From the NCBI GenBank assembly GCA_946902875.1, contig OX336340.1, positions 4,299,739 through 4,363,738 on the forward strand: a stretch of 64,000 bases of DNA, read 5' to 3'. The translations under genes and the position numbers were made by a program. Below are positions 1 through 10,623 of the stretch, one piece after another. The notes beneath the pieces were generated by a model. The model made no database searches, had not been told where the DNA came from, and saw only the letters and a program-made list of their open reading frames with translations. The stretch comes from Nematopogon swammerdamellus (taxonomy: Eukaryota > Arthropoda > Insecta > Lepidoptera > Adelidae). Each line of letters opens with the position of its first letter. Positions within the stretch are counted from its first letter, which is position 1.

Positions 1-80
1 TTGGGCCGTGCGTTTGGAAATGAAACCTTGAACAGCTGGTACCAACACATTACGACCAACCAACCAGCCACAATAATTGC

Positions 81-632
81 CAACCTCGGTAGCTCGTTGG
101 TGCGATCGTTCGACCGACGTTCGTCATCTGCACACCAGTGCGCGGTCAGAGCTTGGATGGGTGACCGTTCGACGGTTGGCGCTGACCGTGATTCGATTTC
201 TGAAACTATATCTCCCTTCCCTTCTTACCTTACTAGGTGATATTTAAACTGCCCGGGTTGCTATTGCCACAATTAACGAAAGGTCGCTGGAAGCGACTAT
301 GTAAATGCTTTTTTTTTTATGGAAACTGGCACGGTTGGCTACATCACCTGATGCCAGCCCATAACACCGGGTGAACTAGGTGCCATGTCAGTGCTTCCCT
401 TCCTTTCATGTCGGCTACACTGAACTGGACGGAAAACACGAACACTATTTACATAGCCGTCTCGATCGACGACGTTTCGCTCAGTGCAGTGGTACTGACC
501 CGGCCGCTTTCATCTAGTTCAGTGTAGCCGACCAAATGAAAGCACGCTCACGGCACTTAGTTCACCAAGGTCATATGGGATGACATGAAGAGTGTCTTAG
601 GTGATTTAGGCAATCGTGTCAGGTTCCATAAA
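81..632. repeat. Three SINE1 fragments in alternating orientation
   Basis: At 81-308 (+) the SINE1 head is recognisable (CGGTAGCTC; CTTGGATGGGTGACCG). At 309-507 (-) a tail begins with the reversed poly(A) and runs back to the central domain. At 511-632 (+) a third tail fragment follows. The +/-/+ arrangement suggests serial insertion. Confidence 0.75.
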
Positions 633-1010
633 TGTGTCCATTTCTCTGAGTGGTCGAGATGGTCCATTTGTATTGGACACACGGTTCAGTGGCGAAACAC
701 GTTGCATTACCCACGCGGCGGGGGGGCCAGGCGTTGGAGGCGGGGGCAGCGTGGCCAGTGGTGGTGCATCAATGCGGTCGTTGGCATGCAGTGTGGCGCT
801 TCAACCACGCTACAGTGGCGTCGTCGTGACCTCCAGCGCGAGTCTTCTGAGCTGATATCTGCTTTTGAACTTGGACGTTGCCCTGCACTGCGTAGCTCAC
901 TCGGCTTGCGACATTTGTTCTGCAAATGTTTTGTAAGATTCCTCGAAGACAATGTACCTAACCTTTTGGTCTTTGGATGGTTTAACAAAAGCTTTTGTTG
1001 AAAAAAAAAT

Positions 1011-1351
1011 TAACCGGCCATGTGCAAGCCGAACTCGCGCACCGAGGTTTCCGTATCGCCATGTCGTGGTCACCGCTGCTTCATACTGTTTTCGGTAGAT
1101 GGCGCGCATACACTTTTTAATTTCTTGTATGGAGACCCCCGTGAAAGTTTTACTTTTTCTTATTTTTCTTCTTTGTTGTTATATCCTCGGTTATATCGGC
1201 CATAACACATATTCTGTGAAAATTTCAATGGGCTACCTATTACGGTTCAAGAGAGACAGCCCTCGGACAGACAGACGGACAGACAGACAGACAGACAGAC
1301 GGCGTAGGTTTAGTAATAGGGTCCCGCACGATGGATACGGAACCCTAAAAA
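1011..1351 (+). repeat. RepG interspersed repeat (GACAGACA family)
   Basis: The copy starts with ACCGGCCATGTGCAAG and an element typical of the family, CTCGCGCACCGAGG. It ends with a (GACA)n run, GGCGTAGG..TAGTAATAGGGTCC and GATACGGAACCCTAAAAA. It has no coding capacity. At least a dozen copies occur in this window in both orientations. Confidence 0.8.
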
Positions 1352-1388
1352 GACGACGGTACCTACTTCGGAATCGCGAAATTTTTAC

Positions 1389-1500
1389 CCGACTGCGAAA
1401 CATTATTAGATTTTTTTTCGGTTTTACTCACGGTCGTCTTCGACCTATGTGGCTGGACGTTTCGGGCCAAACGTATGGCCCATCTTCATGAGCGCTCTGC
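1389..1500. repeat. Short hairpin repeat, CACGGTCGTC type
   Basis: The segment holds CTCACGGTCGTC and inverted pieces around GACGTTTCGGGCC. It resembles 14470-14575 and the stretch near 30220-30290, so it is a small interspersed repeat of unknown class. Confidence 0.45.
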
Positions 1501-1579
1501 CTGGTGCGACGACAGTCGGACTGCGAGCGCCAAGGAGGGTAATGAATGCATTTCACATTGATGTATGTAGGTGTGGTAA

Positions 1580-2169
1580 TAAGTTCCGGGAATTTTTCAA
1601 TAAAACACAAAAAAATTAAGTTAGGATCAAAATTTTATTATCGACCTTCACAATAGTCTCCCTCTAACTCTACACAACGATTCCAACGTGTCGCTCCCAC
1701 GATTGGAAGCAGCCTTGGTAATCTTCCGAAGTTAACTCGTTCAGCACCGCGGTTACAGCTTCCTTGACCTCCTGTGCGCGGCCATGATGAGTTCCCTTGA
1801 GGTACAACTTCATCTTGGGGAATAAGAAAAAGTCGCAGGGGGCTTTAGCGGGGCTATAGGGTAGGTGCGGCAACGTTGGAATGCCTTCTTTCGCCAAACA
1901 CCCTTGCACAAAAAAAACGAGGAATGGGCCTAGGCGTTGTGGTGGAAGATCTTGGGAAGATCCAGGTGTTCTCGGTGAGTTGACTTATTTTCACGACGCC
2001 ACTAAAAAGTTACTTTAGAAAAATACACACAAAAAACAAACGAAGCGCGCCATTAATTTCAAATTTAGAATGGAACGAAAGGAAGATCCTTTCTTTCCAG
2101 CCATATGGTTATGATATGAACGACGAAGTGTTGCCAGTTCCCGAGTTATAGTCAAATTCCCGGAACTTA
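1580..2169 (-). mobile_element. Decayed Tc1/mariner-superfamily element
   Basis: Terminal inverted repeats TAAGTTCCGGGAATTT occur at 1580 and, inverted, at 2169. The minus strand encodes the end of a DDE transposase: LPYSPAKAPCDFFLFPKMK with the third catalytic Asp region, then a C-terminal tail (WERHVGIVV). The HHDNA-type second motif is degraded to HHNA followed by a stop, and the N-terminus is deleted. It is about 590 bp, against 1.2-1.3 kb for intact elements, so it is non-autonomous. Confidence 0.85.
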
Positions 2170-2442
2170 ATTGTCAAACTACATAGGTGAGTAAGTGGGT
2201 GGTTGAGTTTCTATATTATCCTGTACTGTAACTTTAAAACGGCTGAATGGATTTTAATGGATGAGGTTGTAACGTTCCAACAACTTATGTGTTTGTTTGT
2301 TTCATAGTAGAATTCAAATTTAAAAAATGTAATGCTCATTTTCTATGTGTTGTTTTTTTATGATTTGTCAAAACTCGAAACAACAGAACAAAACAAATGT
2401 TGAAAATGCTCCTGCTTCTTTTGTTTCAGTTCATAATAATAA

Positions 2443-2697
2443 AACCGGCCAAGTGCAAAAAAAAAGTTTAAAAAACACTTTTCTTTCACGGGAACCCCCC
2501 TTTATTTTTTTTACTTTTGCTATTTTTTATTATTTGCTGTTACATGCACAATAATAACCCATATTGTAATTTAAAAAATTCAACCGGCTAGCTAATATGG
2601 TTCCAACCAAAGATACAGCAGTAGGACAGACAGACAGACAGACAGACGGCGTAGGCTTAGTAATAGGATTCAGTGCGAGCTACGGAAAACTAAAGTG
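2443..2697 (+). repeat. RepG interspersed repeat
   Basis: The copy begins ACCGGCCAAGTGC, includes CGGCTAGCTAATATGGTTC and a (GACA)n run, and ends GGCTTAGTAATAGGATTC. It is internally shorter than other copies. Confidence 0.75.
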
Positions 2698-3114
2698 AAC
2701 ACAAATCAATCTAGCCGACCTTCATCAATGCACAAGATTGGCAACGTGCATCACCATTTCTGTAAACGGTCAAGTTCAAACATTTCGGTTTTCTCCAAGA
2801 TCAATACGCGGTTTTGGAGTTCCGGACTCTCGAGGTGAATGCCCATATTAGATGGCACCAAAGTGAAAATTACAAACAAACATATTTTATCGATTTAACC
2901 TTTATGGCAGCACAATAATACCGCGTATTAAGTCCGCCGTGTCATTTTGTCGTTTCATGATGTGTTTCACACTTTATTATTTAACCTGAGTGTCTTCATA
3001 AACGCCGTCTCGTCGGCCTTATTTTTAGGCGGCCGCACACAGACGACGTCACAATAAACTTAAACATTGAAATAATATCGCGAAAAATTATAATTTTTTT
3101 TAAATACATTTTTG
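2698..3114. other. Unassigned spacer
   Basis: AT-rich spacer in which I see no gene and no repeat shared with the rest of the window. Confidence 0.5.
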
Positions 3115-3512
3115 TCAGCCTCGATAGCTCAGTGGTGCAGACAGTCAACTGTCGCTATTGAATGTTAAGCAACGCTGGGTGCGGTCAGTACTTGGATGGG
3201 TGACCGCTGACCGTTGGAGGCTGACCGAGGTTCGGATTCCTCGTAAAACTGTAGGCCCCTTCCCTCCTAATCTTACTTGGTGGTAGGGTTTAACCCGCCC
3301 GGGTTGGTACCACCGCACTGAACGAAACGTCGGTCGAAACGGCTATGTAAATAGTTTGTGTTTTCCGACCAGTTCAGTGTAGCCGGCACGATCAAAGGGG
3401 GGAAGCACTGACATGGCACCTAGTTCACCCGGTGTTATGGGCTGACATCACGGACGTTGTAGGTGATGTAGCCAACCGTGTCAGTTTCCATAAAAACAAA
3501 AAAAAACAAAAA
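3115..3512 (+). mobile_element. SINE1, near full-length, tRNA/5S composite head
   Basis: About 390 bp. The head carries a tRNA-type A box (TAGCTCAGTGGTGC), then a 5S-rRNA-like internal promoter (AAGCAACGCTGGGTGCGG, then CTTGGATGGGTGACCGC), then a tRNA-type B box (GGTTCGGATTCC). The central domain follows (GTAAAACTGTAGG..CTTACTTGGTGGTAGGG), then the tail ending GTCAGTTTCCATAAAAA. RNA polymerase III transcription and LINE-driven copying are inferred from these parts. This is the most complete plus-strand copy. Confidence 0.85.
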
Positions 3513-4133
3513 ATGAATTTATAATAGCAGAATTTGCAAATTTGTCTAAAAATCCAAATAGTCAGGTATCTCATTAAAATTTATTAGGTAAACGTCATAC
3601 ATAGGTAGGTACCTACTTGAACGTTCCCGCTGGGCCTTACATAAATATGGAAGTAGCTTCTTTAAGGTGACGTGAGGTTGCGTCTGACTCGAATTTCAAG
3701 AAGGTTACCACCAATATTACTCACCCGACAGATTCAGTTTTAATATACATATGTAATACTTCATCTATCAGCGCAGATCGATAGCTTTTTGAAAATTCGA
3801 TTTGATTAACTTTGCTCGATAGAAAAAAATAATGAAAATGCCTCTGAATTTAGTTATAAAAACGTATTTAAGGCAACGTGACCAAATCAAGGCTTTGGAA
3901 ACGATATACCTATTTTATGTGTTGAATATATAGGTATCTAAATCCGTAGCTTTTTATAACTTTTTTGTTTCGATCCGTAGTTTTGGAATAAACAAATGAA
4001 AACCTAATTTTTGATTGACCGATTGTATTGCATCCTACCAGCGAAAGCGGCGCCTTGAAAGAGGAGTACGCGTGAATACGGGTTGACAGGGCCTTGGAGG
4101 CCCACTTGGGCAACACTGGGATAGACAGACAGC
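3513..4133. other. Unassigned AT-rich spacer
   Basis: I see no gene and no family shared with other parts of the window. Confidence 0.5.
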
Positions 4134-4316
4134 CTGGCGACTCGGCGGCTTGCGGGTGGGTCTTCGTACCTGACTTGCTGCTTGATAGCTATCTTGTCCG
4201 TATACTTTGATAAAGGTGGTGGTCGGTGTTGTGCTCTTGTTTACAAGAGTGCCTGCAGAATTCCGATTACTCTGCTTACCCCGATTGTCGGTATACAGCG
4301 TGTGTTAATGTGTATG
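4134..4316 (-). repeat. RepH fragment
   Basis: Antisense copy of the hairpin-bearing family: GGTGGTCGGTGTTGTGCT, then GATTACTCTGCTTACCCC, GATTGTCGGTATACAGCG and TGTG. The distal part of the family is missing. Confidence 0.7.
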
Positions 4317-5117
4317 ACAAAACAAGTTAAATGTGGCGTTATGAGCCATTGGAAACGACGCATATCGATCGCATATATCGCAGTTTTCCCATGACGACAA
4401 ATCAGCAAACACTACAAGTTTGGAACAGAGTCCAAGATGAGGCGATAAGTACCTGAGCGTTGCGTTTCAAGCAGCCAATCTAATAGATTGCACAAACTAA
4501 CCACTTGTTTATTTTCTACTTAAGCCTCTTCTACTCATAGTGACGTCATGCGCACAGCGGAATGGGGAGCGGGGACAGGGGCGAACTTTGAAAGTGTGAA
4601 TGGAACAAGAGAGATGGAGATTGACAGGGAGCTGGTTCCACAGACGAGCTGCATGCACACCTGAAAATTGATAGATGGACTCCTTTTGTGCTTTTGTACC
4701 GCCTTCAACTCAAGGGGTCCGAATATGAATCCAAATATTATTTAACAATTTTAAGTTCTAGTTGTTTTTTGAAGTCGGTACAATGTTTTTATATTTAAAA
4801 GTTTTTTTCCTATTCTTCTGCTTGTTGCTGACAATGTGATGCTACCTATGTTTAATTTTATATCATTCTATATTGACTTGACTTCATCCCTATTGATGAC
4901 CAATGCACTTCCTTGTATCTCGTTCATTCATAATTTTTCATTCATGTTCTCTTGTTGCTTGTAATGTTTTTGTCTCATTTTATATTATTTTTACTTGTGT
5001 TAATATTTGCTCATTTGATATATTTTTATTATAGTACAAAGTATTGTTTATGCTTGCGTAGGTACCACAGGTAGGTACCTTAAAAGGAAAAACGGAGTTT
5101 TTTTTTCATTTTAGTGT
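4317..5117. other. Unassigned AT-rich spacer
   Basis: There is no convincing gene. The stretch 4550-4740 looks like older repeat debris (CTGGTTCCACAGACGAGCTG) but matches nothing else here. Confidence 0.4.
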
Positions 5118-5290
5118 TTAGGGTTCCGTATCCGGTACGGGACACTATTAGGTACTAAGCCTACGCCGTCTGTCTGTCTGTCTGTCCGTATGTCTGTCTG
5201 TCCGTCCGTCCGTCTGTCCGAGGGCTGTATCTCATGAACCGTAATAGGTAGCCCGTTGAAATTTTCACATAATATGTGTTATTATGGCCA
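5118..5290 (-). repeat. RepG fragment
   Basis: Antisense copy: TAGGGTTCCGTATCC, a long (TGTC)n run and AACCGTAATAGGTAGCCCG, through TTTTCACATAATATGTG. Confidence 0.75.
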
Positions 5291-5304
5291 ATTTAGCAAC
5301 AAAT

Positions 5305-6332
5305 CAATCAATCAATATCAATACTAATAATAAATCTGTAAGGGGTGGTCATGGAGTAAGTTACTTTGTTTTAGGAAATATTGAGTTTGTAGCCTCTATG
5401 TATGATACTAAAGCTAAATTGACGATTTTTAGAAATCTTTTCTGTATGTATGTATGTATGTTCCGCCATAACTCTTAAACCGATCATCCGAATTCGATGA
5501 AATTTTGTACAAGCACATTTAACTATATGGGACACAGGATAGGCTACATAAAATTCAGTTCCGGTTACGCTAAGATGTGGCTCCCATACAAACCGATATG
5601 TTAAATCCGCGCGCCTTAGTACTATACATACATAGGTATTTACCGAGCGAGCGGCAGTTGGCGGCGCGGCGGCGCGGTGTCGGCGCGGGGGAGGCGCGGC
5701 CTATAAACTCAACAGCGAACCGAGCAGCCACACTATATTCCTCTTTCACGCAAAATCTACTGAACAGATTTTGATGAGCCTTTACAGTACTATAGCTTAT
5801 ACATCAAAAAGGCTATAATTTATAAAGACATTGTGTAAATTTGTCCAAATATCGATAAATGTCAAGTAAGTCGGAAAAAATCCTGCCTTCTGAGAGCTAT
5901 CTCGGCGTGCGCTGCATAAACCGTTAGAGTTACACGAAGATAGTGTATGGTGAGGTTGTTTCTCTAAAATAGTTCTAAAACAAAATCCGCGACAGCATAT
6001 ATCCTACCTTTAATGTGGAAGCCACTATAGCCAAAATAGTGAACCAAAAATACATTTAATTGGATACTGTATTTACAATGCATATTTTATAGTTTTGAAT
6101 TAATTCTTATGAAAATACATACTTTTATCGCTTCTGGTATTTAAAGTAGATAAAGTTTGGCTGTTACACTAAGTAATGTGGACAAATAGTTTAAAAGATA
6201 CGACGATGATAAAGCGCTTCTCTCAGCGGGGGGCAGCGGGGCGAGGCGAATATGTTTGTATGAATTTCCTCCATAAAATTTAAGCCGATCATCTAAATTC
6301 GATTAAAATTACTAAACGCACATTTAGCTACT
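5305..6332 (+). mobile_element. Helitron-like element, 5' part
   Basis: It starts TCAATATCAATACTAATA (5'-TC preceded by A) and continues with AAATCTGTAAGGGGTGGTC, shared with copies at 12118, 30667 and 54957. It is interrupted at 6332 by an inverted Helitron-like 3' end. It has no Rep/helicase frame, so it is non-autonomous if the class is right. Confidence 0.5.
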
Positions 6333-7402
6333 AGCTTTTGCCCGCGGCTTCGCTCGCGTGAAATTCGTATTTCAAAGAAGAAAGTAAGTAACTGAGGGCG
6401 AGGCCGAAGGCCGAGCTTCGTTCAGGAAGACCATAAACCTTCTCGAAGAAAGTAAGTCATTAAGGGCGAGGCCGAGGGCCGAGCTGCGTTCAGGAAGATA
6501 ATAAACCTTCTCGAAGACAGTAAGTAACTATGGGCGGGGCCGAAGGCCGAACTGCGTTCAAGAAGAGGATAAACCTTCAGCAAGAGCATAAACCTTCTCG
6601 GTGAAAGTAAGTATAAGCTATGGGTGAGGCCGAAGGCCCAGCTGCGTTCAGGAAGAGGATAAACCATCTCGATGAAAGTAAGTAACGCAGAGCGGCCTTC
6701 GGCCTTGCCCTCAGTTACTTACTTTCTTCGAGAAGGTTTATAGTCTTCATGAACGTAGCTCGGCCTTCGGCCTCGCCCTTAGTTACTTACTTCCTTAGAT
6801 AAGGTTTTTGGTCTTCCTGAACGCAGCTCGGCCTTCGGCCTCGCCCTTAGTTACTTACTTTCTTCGAGAAGGTTTATAGTCTTTCTGAACGCAGCTCGAC
6901 ATTCGGCCTCGCCCTCAGTTACTTAAATTTTCGAGAAGGTTTATCCTCTTTTTAAACGCAGTTCGGCCTTCGGCCTCGCCCATAGTTACTTACTGTCTTC
7001 GAGAAGGTTTATTGTCTTCCTGAACGCAGCTCAGGAAAACGACGCTCGGCCTTCGGCCTCGCTCTTAATTACTTACCTTCTTCGAGAAGGTTTATGGTTT
7101 CCTGAACGCAGCTCGGCCTTCGGCCTCGCCCTTAATTACTTATTTACTTAGAGATGGTTTATCGTTTTCGTGAACGCAGCTCGGCCTACGGCCTCGCCCT
7201 TTGTTACTTACTTTCTTCGAGAACGTTTATAGTCTTTCTGAACGCAGCTCGACCTTCGGCCTCGCCCTCAGTAACTTACTTTCTTCGAGAAGGTTTATAG
7301 TCTTCCTGCATGCAGTTCGGCCTTCGGCCTCGCCCTTAGTTACTTACTTTCTTCTTTGAAATACGAATTTCACGCGAGCGAAGCCGCGGGCAAAAGCTAG
7401 TA
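6333..7402. repeat. Palindromic pair of Helitron-like 3' ends around an inverted 68-bp array
   Basis: The left edge reads CTAGCTTTTGCCCGCGGCTT and the right edge is its reverse complement, ending AAAGCTAG at 7402. Between them a minisatellite of about 68 bp (AAAGTAAGTAACT..GGGCGAGGCCGAAGGCC..) runs direct for four to five units to about 6690. It then reverses for about ten units. The whole can fold into a hairpin with an arm of over 300 bp. The minus-strand frame at 6422-6667 is an artefact of the array. Confidence 0.85.
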
Positions 7403-7445
7403 ATAAATAAGAATAAGAAAAAGTAAAAAATTCATGGCGGTTTTT

Positions 7446-7637
7446 GTTTTTTTTTTGCGTGCGCGCCATCTACCGAATAGATTACGAAGCATTTTAACTA
7501 ATCATGACATTTAATATCTAATATGAAGCATTTCATAACACTGCATTGATGGCGTGAGTGGCGCTAGCCATGACATGGCGAAATGGCAATACGAAACCCT
7601 CGGTGCGCGAGTTCGACTCGCACTTGGCCGGTTTTTA
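7446..7637 (-). repeat. RepG fragment
   Basis: Antisense 5' part of the family. It ends GAAACCCTCGGTGCGCGAG, then TTCGACTCGCACTTGGCCGG and poly(T). Confidence 0.7.
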
Positions 7638-7699
7638 TTTATTTGTATCTATTACATAGCTGTTAATTTTAGTACACTCTGGAGGCTGGGCTTAAACTC

Positions 7700-8098
7700 T
7701 TTTTTTATGGAAACTGACACGGTTGGTTACGACATCACCTACAACGTGCCTACATACAACATCCGTGCATGTCAGCCCATAACACCGGGTGAACTAGGTG
7801 TCATGTCAGTGCTTCCCTTCATTTCATTTCGGGTACACTGGACTGGATGGAAAACACGAACTATATACATAGCCGTTTCGACCGACGTTTCGCTCAGTGC
7901 GGTGGTATCAACCCGGCCGGGATAAGCCCTACCACCTAGTAAGGTAAGAAGGGAAGGAACCTACAGTTTAAGGTGGAATCCGAACCACGGTCAGCCTAAA
8001 ACCGTCGAGCGGTGCGGTCACCCATCCAAGTACTTACCGCGCCCAGGGTTGCATGAATAACAGTCGACCGACCGCACCACTGAGCTACCGAGACTGAC
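7700..8098 (-). mobile_element. SINE1, near full-length
   Basis: The reversed poly(A) (TTTTTTTATGGAAACTGACA) leads through tail, central domain and head. On the minus strand the head reads TCGGTAGCTCAGTGGTGCGG, then AACCCTGGGCGCGGTAAGTA, CTTGGATGGGTGACCGC and GGTTCGGATTCC. It is one of the two most complete heads in the window. Confidence 0.85.
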
Positions 8099-8204
8099 AA
8101 AATCAGCCATGCTGGAAAGTTCTCGGCTCAGCATATCAAACGCTGCTCCCAGACCCTATGTTTTCATTGTTTATGTAATAGTGTAATTGTTTTTCCGTGT
8201 GCAT

Positions 8205-8512
8205 CTTTCCACGTGCATGACGTATAAGGCGTCTAAGGGATAAGGACAAGATACCGTGCATAAGGGCGACAGAATAGCCACCTCTCCTCGGCGCCGTCCT
8301 ACCACCGATTCGTGCAGCAGGCAACGACATTGACATTTAATTCGTTGGCAGCAGGTGGGTCTTCGTGCCTTACCTTGCTGCTTGATCTCTTACTAATCTA
8401 ATACTTTACTTAACGTGGTGGTCGGTGTTGTGATGTAATGTTTAAAGAGTGCTCGCAGCACAAGACCGATTACTCTGCTTAGCCCGATTGTCGGGATACA
8501 TCAGCGTGTGGT
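8205..8512 (-). repeat. RepH copy
   Basis: Antisense copy from ATGACGTATAAGGCGTCTAA to CAGCGTGTGG, including GTGGTGGTCGGTGTTGTG. The internal hairpin is degraded. Confidence 0.7.
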
Positions 8513-8809
8513 ATGTACCTATGTACTACCAGATGGATGGTCCTAAAAGTGACTTGTTTGTCGCAAATATTGCCCACCTCAACTCAATGTGCTAAAATCT
8601 GTTAGCAGTGCAAATATTTATCAGCTCCCCTCTATGTACATTATGTATCCATATTCCATTATAGAATTCTGTAGCTTCGCGACGACGAGACGGTGAGGTA
8701 GCGTTCATTATGTACGCGTATAGACAATCACGTAACAAGGGCGTGGCCAGGTAGGTACAGGCAGGGGGAGGGGGCCGCTGCCCCCCTCTAGCAGGATGTG
8801 GGTAAGTGC

Positions 8810-8907
8810 TCGGAGTGATACGGTTCAAGTCAAGAGATACAGCCCTCGGACAGACAGACGGTGTAGGCTTAGTAATAGGGTCCCGTACTGGATACGGAAC
8901 CCTAAAA
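8810..8907 (+). repeat. RepG 3' fragment
   Basis: It holds CAGCCCTCGGACAGACAGAC, then GGTGTAGGCTTAGTAATAGG and GGATACGGAACCCTAAAAA. Confidence 0.75.
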
Positions 8908-9117
8908 ATCACAAAGTTTCTGCCAATACTACCATTTAGAATTCTCCGTTTATGGAGCCGAACAATGGTATAAAGTTTGAACTATGGAATGACAAGAGAA
9001 TACCTCGATCTACCAAGATTACTGATTGTGATACTGATAATGAACATTGATTGCGTACTTAATAAAATAAATATTTGTTTCCATTAAGTAATAAACATAT
9101 TTACATACATACATACA

Positions 9118-9433
9118 TATCACACACGCTGAATCCCGAAAATCGGGGTAAGCAGAGTAATCGGTGTTGTGCTGCAAGAACTCTGGTAAATTACAGCACA
9201 ACACCGACGACCACGTTTCGCAAAGTATTCGAACAAGATTCAATCGATCAAGCAGCAAGTAAGGCACGATGACCCACCTGCTGCATGACTCGGTGGAAGT
9301 ATCGTGCCAAGGTGATAGGTAGCGAGCCTTTCGCCCTTTAGCACGGCATCTTGTCCTTATCCCTTAGTCGCCTTTTACGACATGCATGGGGAGAGATGCA
9401 GTGGGGCTATTCTTTTTAAGTACCGGCCCCACA
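9118..9433 (+). repeat. RepH copy with intact hairpin
   Basis: About 315 bp, from CACACGCTGAATCCCGA to TACCGGCCCCACAC. It carries a perfect 13-bp stem CGGTGTTGTGCTG (9162-9174) / CAGCACAACACCG (9194-9206). The 3' part (CGCCTTTTACGACATGCATG, GCAGTGGGGCTATTC) is the segment that reappears antisense at the head of the chimeric SINE. The class is unknown. Confidence 0.8.
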
Positions 9434-9867
9434 CATTTACCTATTTACCTATTAGTTTTCCCTTCTAGGCCCCCCTCTGAACAAAATCCTGGCTACGCCC
9501 TTGCAATGTGACATGCAGTGTAAGTACATAATGCATTGGCAGTTAGCCAGCGCGAGATTGTATACTTTTTCCATAGAGCCAATATAATAGAGTTAATTTT
9601 TAAATTCAAAGTAGGATTTTCTAATGTTTCGAATGCGTCGTCTTACCTTGTCGTATTTGTTTTTAAATATATTTTAGTTCAGGCCAAGACTCCAAAATCG
9701 AATGTTGTTGACTCTGAGTCCAAGTAAATACTTCATATCGTCAACAACGACATTCTACTTTCTTTAATTCGTTGATCGTCAAGAAGGTGTTGTATTCTAT
9801 ATTCAACACCACTACTCCAAGAAATCGCCAACCAGTGTTGCAATACCAAGCAATGTATGTATGTATG
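9434..9867. other. Unassigned spacer
   Basis: No gene and no recognised repeat, except a (TATG)n run at about 9855. Confidence 0.45.
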
Positions 9868-10218
9868 TTGTCAGCCTCGGTAGCTCAGTGGCGCGGTCGC
9901 AGCGCGGTCAGTACTTGGATGGGTGACAACTCGACCGTTGAGTGCTGACCGTGGTTCGGATTCCACGTAAAACTGTAGGTCCCTTCCATTCTTACTCTAC
10001 TAGGTGGTAGGGTTTATCCCGCCCGGTTTGGTACCATCGCACTGAATAAAATGTCGGGTCGAAACGGCTATGTAAATAGTTCGTGTTTTCCGTCCAGTTC
10101 AGCGTGGCCGACATGAAAAGAAGGGAAGCACTGACATGGCACCTAGTTCACCCGGTGTTATGGCCTGACATCACGAATGTTGTAGGTGATGTAGCTCACC
10201 GTGTCAGTTTGCATAAAA
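9868..10218 (+). mobile_element. SINE1 copy with deletion in the head
   Basis: It starts GTCAGCCTCGGTAGCTCAGT. The stretch between the A box and the 5S-like part is deleted, so GGCGCGGTC runs into GCAGCGCGGTCAGTACTTGG. The tail ends GTCAGTTTGCATAAAAAAA. Confidence 0.85.
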
Positions 10219-10324
10219 AAAGACAACAATGAAAAAAATTCAATAGTCGAAATATTATGTAAAATACTTTGTTTTTTTTATATGTAGGTAGTGTCAGATT
10301 CCATAAAAAAAAAATTTACACGTA

Positions 10325-10392
10325 TAGTATAGCTGATCTACGGAACCGTCCGTGAGTGAGTAAAAATCGCACTTGGCCGATTTTTTCTTTGT
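10325..10392 (-). repeat. RepG 5' fragment
   Basis: Antisense: CTACGGAACCGTCCGTGAG, then AAAATCGCACTTGGCCGA and T-rich sequence. Confidence 0.55.
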
Positions 10393-10479
10393 CATTTTGA
10401 TTTTAGCTTAATTAACACTTAAACACAATGTTTTACGACAAAATTAATGAAACACGTCATGTGTACCTAAGTATATTTA

Positions 10480-10591
10480 AAAATCCAAAGCGGATACGTA
10501 GCGGGGCGCCGGCGGGAGCGGAGCGGAGCGGGGAAATATTCTCCATAAGAATATATTATATCCCGCTCCGCTCCCGCTCCGCCGCCGCTGC

Positions 10592-10623
<32 letters not shown>

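Noticed and set aside
3160..3230. 5S rRNA gene
   Set aside because: Only the internal promoter region matches; the 5' and 3' parts of 5S are absent and the sequence is embedded in a dispersed SINE.
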